A stretch of DNA of 20,589 nucleotides from CSP1-4 sp036559965 (GCA_036559965.1 DATBSD010000182.1:1-20589), one strand, 5' to 3'; positions 14,208-20,589 are shown, numbered from the stretch's first letter. Notes: generated from the letters alone by a model not told the origin. Program-made: numbers and translations.

Positions 14208-14612
14208 ATGGACGACCTCTATCGCGACGAGATCCTCGAGCACTACCGCCGACCGCACAACTTCGGCACGCTGCCCGAGCCCGACGCCGTCTTCGAGGGC
14301 GCCAACCCGCTATGCGGCGACCGCATCACGCTCATGCTCGGCATCAGCGACCAGGGCGTCGTCGACGATGTCGCCTTCACGGGCCGGGGGTGCGCGATCA
14401 GCCAGGCTTCGGCGTCGATGCTCACCGATGCCATCAAGGGCCAGCCGCTGGCGGAGATCGCCAAGCTCGGCCGCCAGGATGTCCTCGACGAGCTGGGCAT
14501 CGACATCAGCCCGGCACGCCTGAAGTGCGCCCTCCTGTCGCTCGACACGCTGCGCCGTGCGCTTGCCGACCGGGTCGTCTGGCAGGCCTCGACCGAGGAC
14601 GGCGTCGCATGA
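14208..14612 (+). CDS. sufU: SufU-like sulfur acceptor / zinc scaffold, short form
   Basis: A 134-residue SufU/IscU-fold protein that accepts persulfide sulfur from SufS. The metal ligands are C36 with D38 (NPLCGDR), C62 (GRGCAISQASASM) and C107 (PARLKCALLSLDTL), so the Cys-Asp-Cys-Cys set is complete. IscU's histidine beside the third cysteine is replaced by Lys, as in SufU (PARxKCA). However, the spacing from the second to the third cysteine (45 residues) is close to IscU; Bacillus SufU has an insertion of about 18-20 residues there, absent here. The ATG was chosen as the conserved MDDLYRDEILEHYRRP N-terminus. The gene follows sufS by 39 nt; no ribosome site precedes it. Confidence 0.93.
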   Translation: MDDLYRDEILEHYRRPHNFGTLPEPDAVFEGANPLCGDRITLMLGISDQGVVDDVAFTGRGCAISQASASMLTDAIKGQPLAEIAKLGRQDVLDELGIDISPARLKCALLSLDTLRRALADRVVWQASTEDGVA

Positions 14613-14656
14613 CGCGGTCGCTGCGCTCGAGCACCGTCGCGCTGGCGGGCCGCTGC

Positions 14657-14761
14657 AGGTGTCCCCGGCCGGCCTGACCGGCTCGAACCGTCACCCTCGC
14701 CCTGCCGCGCTGCGGCAGCCCGTCGATCCCCCGCGAGCCAGCTCGCACTGGAGCAACACCT
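14657..14761 (+). promoter_or_regulatory. Candidate structured mRNA leader of the sulfur-relay genes
   Basis: The 152 nt between sufU and the rhodanese-MoeB gene contain three perfect hairpins: GCCGG/CCGGC (14668-14682), CTGCCGC/GCGGCAG with a GCT loop (14702-14718), and GCGAG/CTCGC (14733-14746). AGGTGT at 14657-14662 can pair with ACACCT at 14756-14761, which closes the three into a multibranch structure ending 3 nt before the ATG and enclosing the GGAG ribosome site. No known riboswitch consensus (TPP, SAM, Moco) is recognised. GC-rich DNA makes such pairings fairly easy by chance. Confidence 0.35.
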
Positions 14762-14764
14762 CCC

Positions 14765-15985
14765 ATGACCAAGACCTTCGCCGACCTGCTCCGACAGGCC
14801 AGATCCGAGATCCGCGAGATCTCGACGGCCGAGGCCGAGGCCCTCGCCGATTCGGGCGCACTCATCCTCGACGTGCGCGAATCCGACGAGTGGGCCGAGG
14901 GCCACCTGCCACACGCCATCCACGTCCCGCGCGGCCACATGGAGAGCCGCATCGAGATGGCCATCCCCACGCGCGACGCGCCCATCGTCGTTTACTGCGC
15001 CGGCGGCACACGCTCGGCGTTCGCGGCCCAGCAGCTTCAGGCGATGGGCTACACCGACGTCGTCAACATGCTCGGCGGCTTCCAGCAGTGGAAGGCCGAG
15101 GGCCGGGCGTGGCAGAAGCCGGTCGCCTTCACGCCCGAGCAGCGCCAGCGCTACAGCCGCCACCTGCTCATCCCCGAGGTCGGCGCCGAGGGTCAGGCGA
15201 AGCTGCTCGCCTCCAAGGCGCTCGTCGTCGGTGCCGGTGGCCTCGGGTCACCCGCGTTGCTGTACCTCGCGGCGGCCGGCGTGGGCACCCTCGGCATCGT
15301 CGACTTCGACGTCGTCGATACCTCCAACCTGCAGCGCCAGATCATCCATGCCACGGATCGCGTCGGCGAACGCAAGGTCGTCTCAGCGGCGCGTTCGATC
15401 GCAGCGCTCAACCCCGAGGTGCGTGTCGTCGCCCACGAGGAGATGCTCGACCGCGACAACGTCGAGCGCATCATCGCTGGCTACGACGTCATCCTCGATG
15501 GCACGGACACGTTCGAGACGCGATACACGCTCAACGACGCCGCCGTCCGCGCCAACATCCCCGTGGTCCACGCGAGCGTCTTCCGGTTCGAGGGCCAGCT
15601 CACCGCATTCGTGCCCGGCGAGGGCCCCTGCTACCGCTGCCTCTATCCGACGCCACCGCCGCCCGAGCTGGCGCCGGGCTGCTCCGTCGCCGGCGTGCTC
15701 GGCGTGGTACCCGGAACGTTGGGCATCCTCCAGGCGACCGAGGCGCTCAAGCTGCTGCTCGGCATCGGCGAGCCGCTCGTCGGACGGCTGGTCATCTACG
15801 ACGCCCTGGACGGCACCTTCCAGGAGCTCAAGCTCCGCCGCGATCCCGCCTGCCCGGCCTGCGGCGACGGCGCCACGAGCGGCGAGGCGCTGCCCATCAG
15901 CCCATCCGAGGTCGGCACCGGAGCGACCTTCGAGCTGCCAAGCACCGCCACCGCATCTGCCCCGATCAGCCTGGAGGCCCGTTGA
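14765..15985 (+). CDS. Rhodanese-MoeB/ThiF fusion, sulfur-carrier adenylyltransferase/sulfurtransferase
   Basis: Activates the C-terminus of a ubiquitin-like sulfur carrier with ATP and loads sulfur to make a thiocarboxylate. The rhodanese domain (about 15-118) has LILDVRESDEWAEGHLPHA and a six-residue active loop from C78 (CAGGTR). The E1-like domain (about 122-360) opens YSRHLLIPEVG, binds ATP through GAGGLGSP (156-163), has DGTD with D248, C306 in PGCSVAG, and zinc cysteines C289/C292 and C363/C366. Mycobacterial MoeZ and human MOCS3 carry the same two domains in the opposite order. A low-complexity tail (about 372-406) follows. The gene overlaps the CysO-like carrier gene by 1 nt, so that protein is its likely substrate; SufS could supply the sulfur. 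Confidence 0.93.
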   Translation: MTKTFADLLRQARSEIREISTAEAEALADSGALILDVRESDEWAEGHLPHAIHVPRGHMESRIEMAIPTRDAPIVVYCAGGTRSAFAAQQLQAMGYTDVVNMLGGFQQWKAEGRAWQKPVAFTPEQRQRYSRHLLIPEVGAEGQAKLLASKALVVGAGGLGSPALLYLAAAGVGTLGIVDFDVVDTSNLQRQIIHATDRVGERKVVSAARSIAALNPEVRVVAHEEMLDRDNVERIIAGYDVILDGTDTFETRYTLNDAAVRANIPVVHASVFRFEGQLTAFVPGEGPCYRCLYPTPPPPELAPGCSVAGVLGVVPGTLGILQATEALKLLLGIGEPLVGRLVIYDALDGTFQELKLRRDPACPACGDGATSGEALPISPSEVGTGATFELPSTATASAPISLEAR

Positions 15986-16263
15986 TGAGCGCTGTCCGCA
16001 TCCCGCCCGTCCTGCGTGCCGCGGCCGGTGGCCAGAAGCAGGTCGAGGTCGGTGGCGCGACCGTGGGCGCCGTCATCGGCGACCTCGTGGCCACGTATCC
16101 CGGTCTGCGCGACCAGTTGCTGACCCCCGACGGTCTGCTCAACCGGTTCGTCAACGTGTACCTCAACGACGAGGACATCCGGTACCTCGCCGAGCTCGAG
16201 ACGCCGGCCAGCGAGCGCGATACCATCGTCATCCTGCCGGCCATGGCGGGCGGAGCCGCCTGA
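15985..16263 (+). CDS. cysO: CysO-type ubiquitin-like sulfur carrier protein
   Basis: A 92-residue beta-grasp protein (MoaD/ThiS/CysO). It reads VRIPPVLRAAAGGQKQVEV, then GATVGAVIGDLVATYPGL, FVNVYLNDEDIRYL, and DTIVILPAMAGG, closely following the layout of mycobacterial CysO (TGGQKSV, VNIYVNDEDVR, ILPAVAGG). In that system the final glycine becomes a thiocarboxylate, which attacks O-phosphoserine on CysM. Here two alanines follow Gly-Gly (89-90), so the carrier would need trimming before activation. The codons for this tail include GGAG, which lies 9 nt before cysM and probably serves as its ribosome site. The ATG overlaps the upstream stop by one base, with GGAGG 7 nt ahead. Confidence 0.93.
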   Translation: MSAVRIPPVLRAAAGGQKQVEVGGATVGAVIGDLVATYPGLRDQLLTPDGLLNRFVNVYLNDEDIRYLAELETPASERDTIVILPAMAGGAA

Positions 16264-16264
16264 C

Positions 16265-17275
16265 ATGTCGGTCGCCGACCCGACGTCGATGGCGGCCGAT
16301 CCGGCGCCGCACGCCCACGACGGCGCGCCGCGTCATGGCGGTCGCTTCCCGTCCATCATCGAGGCCATCGGGCACACCCCGATGGTCGAGATCCCGCAGC
16401 TCTGCCCCAACCCGAACGTCCGGCTTTACGCCAAGCTCGAAGGCGCCAACCCGACGGGCTCGGTCAAGGACCGGGTCGCGAAGTACCTGTTCGACGATGT
16501 CGTCGCCGCTGGCCGCCTGGGACCCGACTCGATCATCCTCGAGCCGACGTCCGGCAACACGGGCATCGCGCTGGCCATGATCGCGCGCCGCCATGGGTAT
16601 CGCGTCGCTGTCGTGCTGCCCGACAACGTGACCCAGGAACGGCGGCAGCTCTTGACCATCTTTGGCGCCGAGATCATCGATTCGCCCGGCGCCGAGGGCT
16701 CCAATGGCGCCGTGGCCCTGGCCAAGCGGCTGGTCGAGCGCGATCCCCGATTCGTGATGCCCTACCAATACGGCAACCCGGCCAACCCTCGTGCCCATTA
16801 CGAGACGACAGGCGTCGAGATCCTGGCCGACTGCCCGGAAGTCGATGCCTTCGTGGCCGGCCTCGGCACGGGCGGCACGCTCATGGGCGTCGGCCGGCGG
16901 CTGCGCGAGGCGAACCCGGAGGTGGCCGTCTATGCCGCCGAGCCGGAGCCTGGCGAGGCCGTCCAGGGCCTGCGCTCGATGGCCGACGGCTTCGTGCCCG
17001 AGATCTTCGATCCGTCGCAGCTCGACGGCCGATTCCTGGTCACCAACGCCGAGGCCATCAGGGCACTCCGTGCGCTCGGTGAGCGCGAGGGCATCTTCGC
17101 CGGCGTGTCATCGGGCGCAGTGCTCGTGGCCGCCGCCCGCGTCGCCCGGCGGATGGAGCACGGCACCATCGTCGCCCTGCTCGCCGACGGCGGCTGGAAG
17201 TACCTCTCCGACTCGCTCTGGACGCGCCCGATGGACGAGATGGCGGCGGACCTGGAGTCCAAGAACTGGTGGTGA
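16265..17275 (+). CDS. cysM: CysM-type cysteine synthase (CysO-dependent)
   Basis: A PLP fold-type II beta-substitution enzyme of 336 residues. An N-terminal His/Pro extension (1-27) precedes the core: GHTPMVEI (36-43), PLP lysine K68 in GSVKDRVAK, TSGNTG (95-100), the phosphate loop GTGGT (201-205), and SSGAVL, DGGWKYLSD near the end. The C-terminus (MDEMAADLESKNWW) resembles the mobile active-site tail of mycobacterial CysM. In Mycobacterium that enzyme joins O-phosphoserine with CysO thiocarboxylate. Being directly between cysO and the JAMM peptidase gene argues for the same reaction over sulfide/O-acetylserine chemistry or cystathionine beta-synthase. I cannot verify the O-phosphoserine-specific arginine. 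The gene starts 1 nt after cysO. Confidence 0.94.
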   Translation: MSVADPTSMAADPAPHAHDGAPRHGGRFPSIIEAIGHTPMVEIPQLCPNPNVRLYAKLEGANPTGSVKDRVAKYLFDDVVAAGRLGPDSIILEPTSGNTGIALAMIARRHGYRVAVVLPDNVTQERRQLLTIFGAEIIDSPGAEGSNGAVALAKRLVERDPRFVMPYQYGNPANPRAHYETTGVEILADCPEVDAFVAGLGTGGTLMGVGRRLREANPEVAVYAAEPEPGEAVQGLRSMADGFVPEIFDPSQLDGRFLVTNAEAIRALRALGEREGIFAGVSSGAVLVAAARVARRMEHGTIVALLADGGWKYLSDSLWTRPMDEMAADLESKNWW

Positions 17276-17715
17276 GGGAGGCCGCTCCGCGCGCCGACGT
17301 CGTCGCCCGATTGAGTCCCGCGCTGCATGCCGAGCTCGTCGGCTGGGCGCGTGCCGGGGCACCCAACGAGGCCTGCGGCATCGTCGCCGGTGACCGGCCG
17401 GCACAGGACGGCGGCCGCGCGCTGCGTTTCCATCAGCTCACGAACGCCGAGGCATCGCCCTACCTCTACCGCATCGATCCGGTCGAGCAGCTCCAGACGA
17501 CCCTCGCCATCGACGACGCCGACGAGGTCATCTGGGGCATCTTCCACTCGCATGTCGCCTCGGCGGCGGAGCCGTCGGTGACCGACATCGGCCTCGCCTT
17601 CTACCCCGACGCGCTGTACCTCATCTGCTCGCTCGCCGACGCCGGCGACCCACACGTCCGTGCGTGGACCATCCGCGACGACGTCGCGACGGAGGTGCCC
17701 GTCAGCGTCGAGTGA
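17269..17715 (+). CDS. mec: JAMM/MPN+ zinc peptidase, Mec-like (releases cysteine from CysO)
   Basis: A 148-residue single-domain JAMM protein. The zinc motif is complete: E34 in APNEACGIVAG, H93 and H95 in FHSHVAS, then S103 and D106 in PSVTDIGLA, i.e. E...HxH-x7-S-x2-D. Mycobacterial Mec cleaves the CysO-cysteine adduct to free cysteine. Related JAMM enzymes (QbsD) trim residues past the Gly-Gly of sulfur carriers, relevant because the carrier here has a two-residue tail. The GTG at 17269 overlaps the cysM end by 7 nt and has GGAG 11 nt ahead; GTG at 17272 (4-nt overlap) is equally plausible. It is the last gene of the operon, converging on a membrane-protein gene 30 nt away. Confidence 0.93.
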   Translation: MVREAAPRADVVARLSPALHAELVGWARAGAPNEACGIVAGDRPAQDGGRALRFHQLTNAEASPYLYRIDPVEQLQTTLAIDDADEVIWGIFHSHVASAAEPSVTDIGLAFYPDALYLICSLADAGDPHVRAWTIRDDVATEVPVSVE

Positions 17716-17745
17716 CGGCGCTCCGGTCAGCGGCGAGGCGCCTGG

Positions 17746-18063
17746 TCAGGCGGGCGTTGCCGGCGTCGTGCCACTCGGCGTCGAGCTGCCAGGCATCCGG
17801 TCGCGGTTCTTCCAGCCGCCGCCGAACCACGATCCGACGTCAAGCAGCAGCGCAAGGCCGAGCCAGATCCAGTCGAAGCCCTCGATGCCACCCGGGAAGA
17901 CGAGCACGTAGGCAAGCGTCAGCCAGGGCAGGAAGAGGAAGCCGAGGAGCGGCCATATGAAGCTGTCGAACGCCAGATTCCAGCGGGCCTGGTCGGCGAT
18001 CCACCAGACGAGGATGGCCGCGCGCGGTCCGAGGATGGCGAGGATCCCGATCAGACAACACAT
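17746..18063 (-). CDS. Small three-helix membrane protein, conserved in high-GC bacteria
   Basis: A 105-residue protein starting MCCLIGILAILGPR, with membrane helices at about 4-22, 36-57 and 64-80. Characteristic segments are ILVWWIADQARWNLAF, FIWPLLGFLFLPWLTLAYVL and PGGIEGFDWIWLGLALLLDV, then a hydrophilic tail with NRDR. I recall very similar uncharacterised proteins in Actinomycetota and Chloroflexota, but none with a known function. The two N-terminal cysteines (C2, C3) are a recurrent feature of that group. No clear promoter is seen; it may be independent of the propeller genes 90 nt upstream, from which hairpin-forming repeats separate it. Confidence 0.8.
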   Translation of the reverse strand: MCCLIGILAILGPRAAILVWWIADQARWNLAFDSFIWPLLGFLFLPWLTLAYVLVFPGGIEGFDWIWLGLALLLDVGSWFGGGWKNRDRMPGSSTPSGTTPATPA

Positions 18064-18122
18064 CGGCGGCTCCGTCGTAGAAATTGGTGTCCGTCGATGA
18101 TGGCACGTCGTGAAGGTCGCGA

Positions 18123-18144
18123 CACGGCCGTGGCCGTAGCCGTG
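18123..18144 (-). terminator. GCCGTG repeat / hairpin after the lipoprotein gene
   Basis: Three near-tandem copies of GCCGTG/GCCGTA allow CACGGC to pair with GCCGTG, 10 nt past the stop of the TolB-like lipoprotein gene on the minus strand. There is no T-tract. A weak termination or processing signal at best. Confidence 0.25.
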
Positions 18145-18153
18145 GCATGACCG

Positions 18154-19206
18154 TCAACAGGCCCGCGCGTTCCAATCAGGGAGATGCTCGCCGCCCAGAC
18201 CGTCGGTGACGTAGCGCAGGTCTGTCCCGTCGGGTCGGATGGTCGCCAGCCCGCCGGTGACTCGGCCATCGTCGTAATGCTTCCCGTGGATGAGCATGAT
18301 GAGCGAGCCGTCCGGCGACCAGACCGGGTCGGAGAAGCCCTCCCAAAAGCCCGCCTGTCGGGGGGCGCCGGTCAGGTTCCGAAGCCCCGATCCATCAGCA
18401 CCGACGATCCACGCGTCACCGCGCCCGGCGACCAGGTCGGCTTCGAAGGCGATCCGGGTGCCGTCCGGCGACCATGCTGCCTGCCCCGGCATGACCGACG
18501 GATCGGTGATGCGCGTCAGCTCGGACCCGTCGACGTTGACGACATAGAGGGCGGCCGAGTGGGGGCCGGTCTCGCGGGAGAAGACCAGCCGCTGCCCGTC
18601 GGGTGAGAAGCGAGGCGAGAAGTCAACGGTCGCATCGTCCGGGAGCGCTGCGACCAGGCGCATGTTGCTGCCGTCCGATGCGTCCAGGACGTAGATGCCC
18701 TGCTTGTCGGGCTCGTCCGAGTCGAACGCGATGAGCTTGCCGTCGGGCGAATAGCCGGGGTCGCCGAGCAGTCCGACCGCGTTCGTGAGCTTCGTCCAGT
18801 CAGTACCGTCGGCTCTCATCGTGTAGATGTCCCAGACCTCGGGATCGCTCTCCAGGTCCGGATCGTCGCGGTCCGAGTTGAACGCGATGTGCGTGCCGTC
18901 CGGCGACCATACGGCCCAGCCGTTGTTCCGCGGAGGGTCGGACGTGATCTGCCTGGCGTTCGACAGGTCCGCGCACGACGTCCAGGTCTGAACATGACCA
19001 TTCGCGTCCTCACGCATGAAGACGAGCGATCCCAGCAACGAGGCCCTGGGACCGGGTGTCAGCGTCGGAGCAGCTGCCGTCGGCTCCGCCCTTGCGACGG
19101 GCGAGATCGTGGCCGAGGCCGCGGGCGTCACGCCGCCACAGCCGATGAGTGAGAGCACGGCAAGCGAAGCCAGAGCCGTCCGTCGAGCCGACGTGGGACG
19201 CCTCAT
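18154..19206 (-). CDS. TolB-like beta-propeller lipoprotein
   Basis: A 350-residue exported protein: Arg-rich N-terminus, signal helix and lipobox LIGC (C23), a Pro/Ala/Thr linker, then a six-bladed PD40/TolB-type propeller. Blades are marked by AVWSPDGTHIAF, GYSPDGKLIAF, RFSPDGQRLVF, AWSPDGTRIAF and VWSPDGSLIML, alternating with IYTMRADGTD-type segments. Two cysteines (TSCADL near the start of the propeller, the final Cys) may form a disulfide that closes the ring. The ATG overlaps the stop of the upstream propeller gene by 4 nt (ATGA); an upstream GTG would give 10 more residues but hides this coupling. The family usually binds peptides or cell-wall partners; no ligand can be named. Confidence 0.88.
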   Translation of the reverse strand: MRRPTSARRTALASLAVLSLIGCGGVTPAASATISPVARAEPTAAAPTLTPGPRASLLGSLVFMREDANGHVQTWTSCADLSNARQITSDPPRNNGWAVWSPDGTHIAFNSDRDDPDLESDPEVWDIYTMRADGTDWTKLTNAVGLLGDPGYSPDGKLIAFDSDEPDKQGIYVLDASDGSNMRLVAALPDDATVDFSPRFSPDGQRLVFSRETGPHSAALYVVNVDGSELTRITDPSVMPGQAAWSPDGTRIAFEADLVAGRGDAWIVGADGSGLRNLTGAPRQAGFWEGFSDPVWSPDGSLIMLIHGKHYDDGRVTGGLATIRPDGTDLRYVTDGLGGEHLPDWNARAC

Positions 19207-20558
19207 GGATCGAGCCGCTGCCAACTCGGCGCGCACGAGAAGGTGCCGTCGAAAGACGTCAGTGTCGTCGACGGCCCGACGAATTCGCGGTCGATCGAGG
19301 AGAGCGTGGTGATGTTCGTCGTCGACACTCGGGTCGTGGCCGGGGTGAACACGGCATCGGCCCAGAGCAGCCGTGTCCCATCCGGTGACCAGACCACGAA
19401 CTCGAACGCTGGCCCCATCACAGGTGCTCCTGCTGGGATGGCGCCATCCATCGCCAGCGTCGTCAACCGATCTTGTTCACCGCTGCCGGAGGACAGGTAG
19501 GCGATGCGATCGCCACCTGGGGACCACGTCGGCAGTCTCTCGAATCCGGGTGAGTCCGTCAGGTTGCGCTCGCCGGCCCCGTCCGCCCCGACGACGAACA
19601 CATCGTGCCGGGGATCCGTGGCTGGGTCGCCGCTCATGCTGGTTGGCACGGCGATGCCGTCGGGGAGGCCGGCGTAGGCGATGAACCGGCTGTCGGGCGA
19701 CCATGAGATCGACTCGTCGGTCGTCGCTGGCCGCTCGGTCAGGCGTCGGACTGTCCCGGAGTCGAGGTCGACGACGTCGATCGCCGAGCGACTGCTCACC
19801 TCGCCGAGGGCGTACGTCGCGAATGCCAGTCGACGCCCGTCAGGCGACCAGACCGGCGCGGTGAACCGTGTGCCTGGGTCGCTCGGGGGCGGCACAAGCC
19901 GCGTCGCGGCTCCGTCGCCGACCCGCGTGACCCAGATCTCCAGCTCCAGGACGTTGCCGTTTGGATGAAGCGACTTGAGCCAGGCGATCAGTGATCCGTC
20001 CGGCGAGATCGCATACGAACCGTTGTGGGGGTGCCACGATGCGTCCAGAGCCGGGAGCGGCACGAGCGTCGTCGAACCCGACCGCGCCTCTGTCACGATG
20101 AGGCCGCCGTCCATGGTCACGACCATGGACGACCCGTCGTTAGAGTACGTCGGGCACCCGCCACTGAGCGTGACGGCGTGGTCGCCGGATCCGTCGGCCG
20201 CCACGAAGTGCGTCCCGCCGCCGCTCCGATTCGTTCCCTGGAACGTGTAGGCGATCGGGCCGTTGCCGCCAAGTCGCAGCGTCTCGTCGGTCCGCAGCGC
20301 ACCGACGACGAAAGCCGCCAGGGCGAGCAGCAGGAGCAGGAGAACGGTCACGAGGGCCACCCGGCGGACACCGGGTCGCGCGACCGCCGATACCTGGCCG
20401 TAGGTATCGCCGCGCACGGCGACGAGCCAGCTGGGCCGAGGCTGCGAACGGCGAGCGAGGTCGATGACCGCATCATGGAGGCCGGCGGGGGCGGTCATCG
20501 GCGCCTCGGACTCGAGCCACGATCCAAGCTCACGGTCGAAGCTGCGGTTCGCGGTCAT
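19203..20558 (-). CDS. Membrane-anchored beta-propeller protein with anti-sigma-like N-terminus
   Basis: A 451-residue protein. Residues 1-45 (SFDRELGSWLESEAPMTAPAGLHDAVIDLARR) look like the short cytoplasmic helix pair of anti-sigma-like Chloroflexota proteins. A basic stretch (RPGVRR) and a single membrane helix at about 67-88 follow, then an outer TolB-type propeller (about 97-451) with AISPDGSLIAW, VWSPDGRRLAF, SWSPDSRFIAY, TWSPGGDRIAY and VWSPDGTRLLW. There is no zinc HxxxCxxC motif, so anti-sigma function is only inferred. GGAGG lies 7 nt before the ATG. The start overlaps the stop of an upstream frame by 4 nt, and its own stop overlaps the lipoprotein gene, giving a three-gene coupled set. 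Confidence 0.88.
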   Translation of the reverse strand: MTANRSFDRELGSWLESEAPMTAPAGLHDAVIDLARRSQPRPSWLVAVRGDTYGQVSAVARPGVRRVALVTVLLLLLLALAAFVVGALRTDETLRLGGNGPIAYTFQGTNRSGGGTHFVAADGSGDHAVTLSGGCPTYSNDGSSMVVTMDGGLIVTEARSGSTTLVPLPALDASWHPHNGSYAISPDGSLIAWLKSLHPNGNVLELEIWVTRVGDGAATRLVPPPSDPGTRFTAPVWSPDGRRLAFATYALGEVSSRSAIDVVDLDSGTVRRLTERPATTDESISWSPDSRFIAYAGLPDGIAVPTSMSGDPATDPRHDVFVVGADGAGERNLTDSPGFERLPTWSPGGDRIAYLSSGSGEQDRLTTLAMDGAIPAGAPVMGPAFEFVVWSPDGTRLLWADAVFTPATTRVSTTNITTLSSIDREFVGPSTTLTSFDGTFSCAPSWQRLDP

Positions 20559-20589
20559 CGGACCCCCTCCACGGCGACCGGGCCCGGTC
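20555..20589 (-). CDS. 3' end of an upstream gene (possibly a sigma factor)
   Basis: The last 11 codons before the window edge are open and end PGPVAVEGVR-stop. The TGA overlaps the ATG of the propeller gene in the common ATGA arrangement. In comparable loci the gene before such a protein encodes an ECF sigma factor, but too little sequence is visible to tell. Only the frame and the overlap support this call. Confidence 0.35.
   Translation of the reverse strand, partial: PGPVAVEGVR

Noticed and set aside
11970..14258. A 762-codon open frame on the minus strand opposite the suf genes
   Set aside because: It mirrors sufC and sufS, whose motifs are unmistakable on the plus strand. Its product is Val/Asp/Gly/Arg-rich with no domain, the usual shadow of GC-rich codon bias.
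14613..14764. TPP, SAM or Moco riboswitch before the MoeB-like gene
   Set aside because: The conserved core sequences of these classes are not found; only generic hairpins are present.
16265..17275. Cystathionine beta-synthase instead of cysteine synthase
   Set aside because: No CBS domains, no linked cystathionine lyase, a CysM-like C-terminal tail, and the gene sits between cysO and mec.

Overview
The window is a GC-rich, gene-dense stretch of bacterial chromosome with no rRNA, tRNA, insertion sequence or CRISPR array that I can see. High GC, many GTG starts, leaderless-looking genes with TAGNNT -10 boxes, lipoproteins with WSPDG beta-propellers and a CysO/CysM/Mec cysteine pathway suggest an uncultured, Gram-positive-like lineage. 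My best guess is Chloroflexota (Limnocylindria/Ellin6529-like), with Actinomycetota as the alternative. This is inference from gene content, not a database result.

Layout. Positions 1-2283 hold the end of a PLP class IV aminotransferase, a coupled small unknown gene, a convergent four-helix membrane protein, and a divergent pair of an unknown helical protein with a DUF433 protein. Positions 2307-6607 hold a SufT/MIP18-like Fe-S factor, a PduO-type cobalamin adenosyltransferase, a metallophosphoesterase lipoprotein, a Bax1-I family membrane protein, a 3-hydroxyisobutyrate dehydrogenase-family enzyme and a small lipoprotein. Positions 6608-6998 carry what looks like the decayed C-terminus of an adenylate cyclase. 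Positions 6999-9426 are a small membrane protein plus an OmpR-type response regulator and histidine kinase. A tandem GNAT acetyltransferase and two small unknown genes lie on the minus strand up to 11189.

The centrepiece is 11339-17715. An Rrf2-family (IscR-like) regulator with its own promoter and operator-like repeats is followed by sufC, sufS, a short sufU, an N-terminal-rhodanese/MoeB fusion, a CysO-type sulfur carrier, a CysM-type cysteine synthase and a JAMM peptidase (Mec). Read together, sulfur taken from cysteine by SufS can go to SufU for Fe-S assembly, or through the rhodanese-MoeB protein to the CysO C-terminus, then into new cysteine by CysM and release by Mec. Oddities are the absence of sufB/sufD beside sufC, a CysO that ends Gly-Gly-Ala-Ala instead of Gly-Gly, the reversed rhodanese/MoeB domain order, and a 152-nt leader with several hairpins before the relay genes.

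The right end, on the minus strand, has a small membrane protein and two translationally coupled TolB-like beta-propeller proteins, one membrane-anchored with an anti-sigma-like N-terminus and one a lipoprotein. They probably follow a gene (possibly a sigma factor) that runs off the window.
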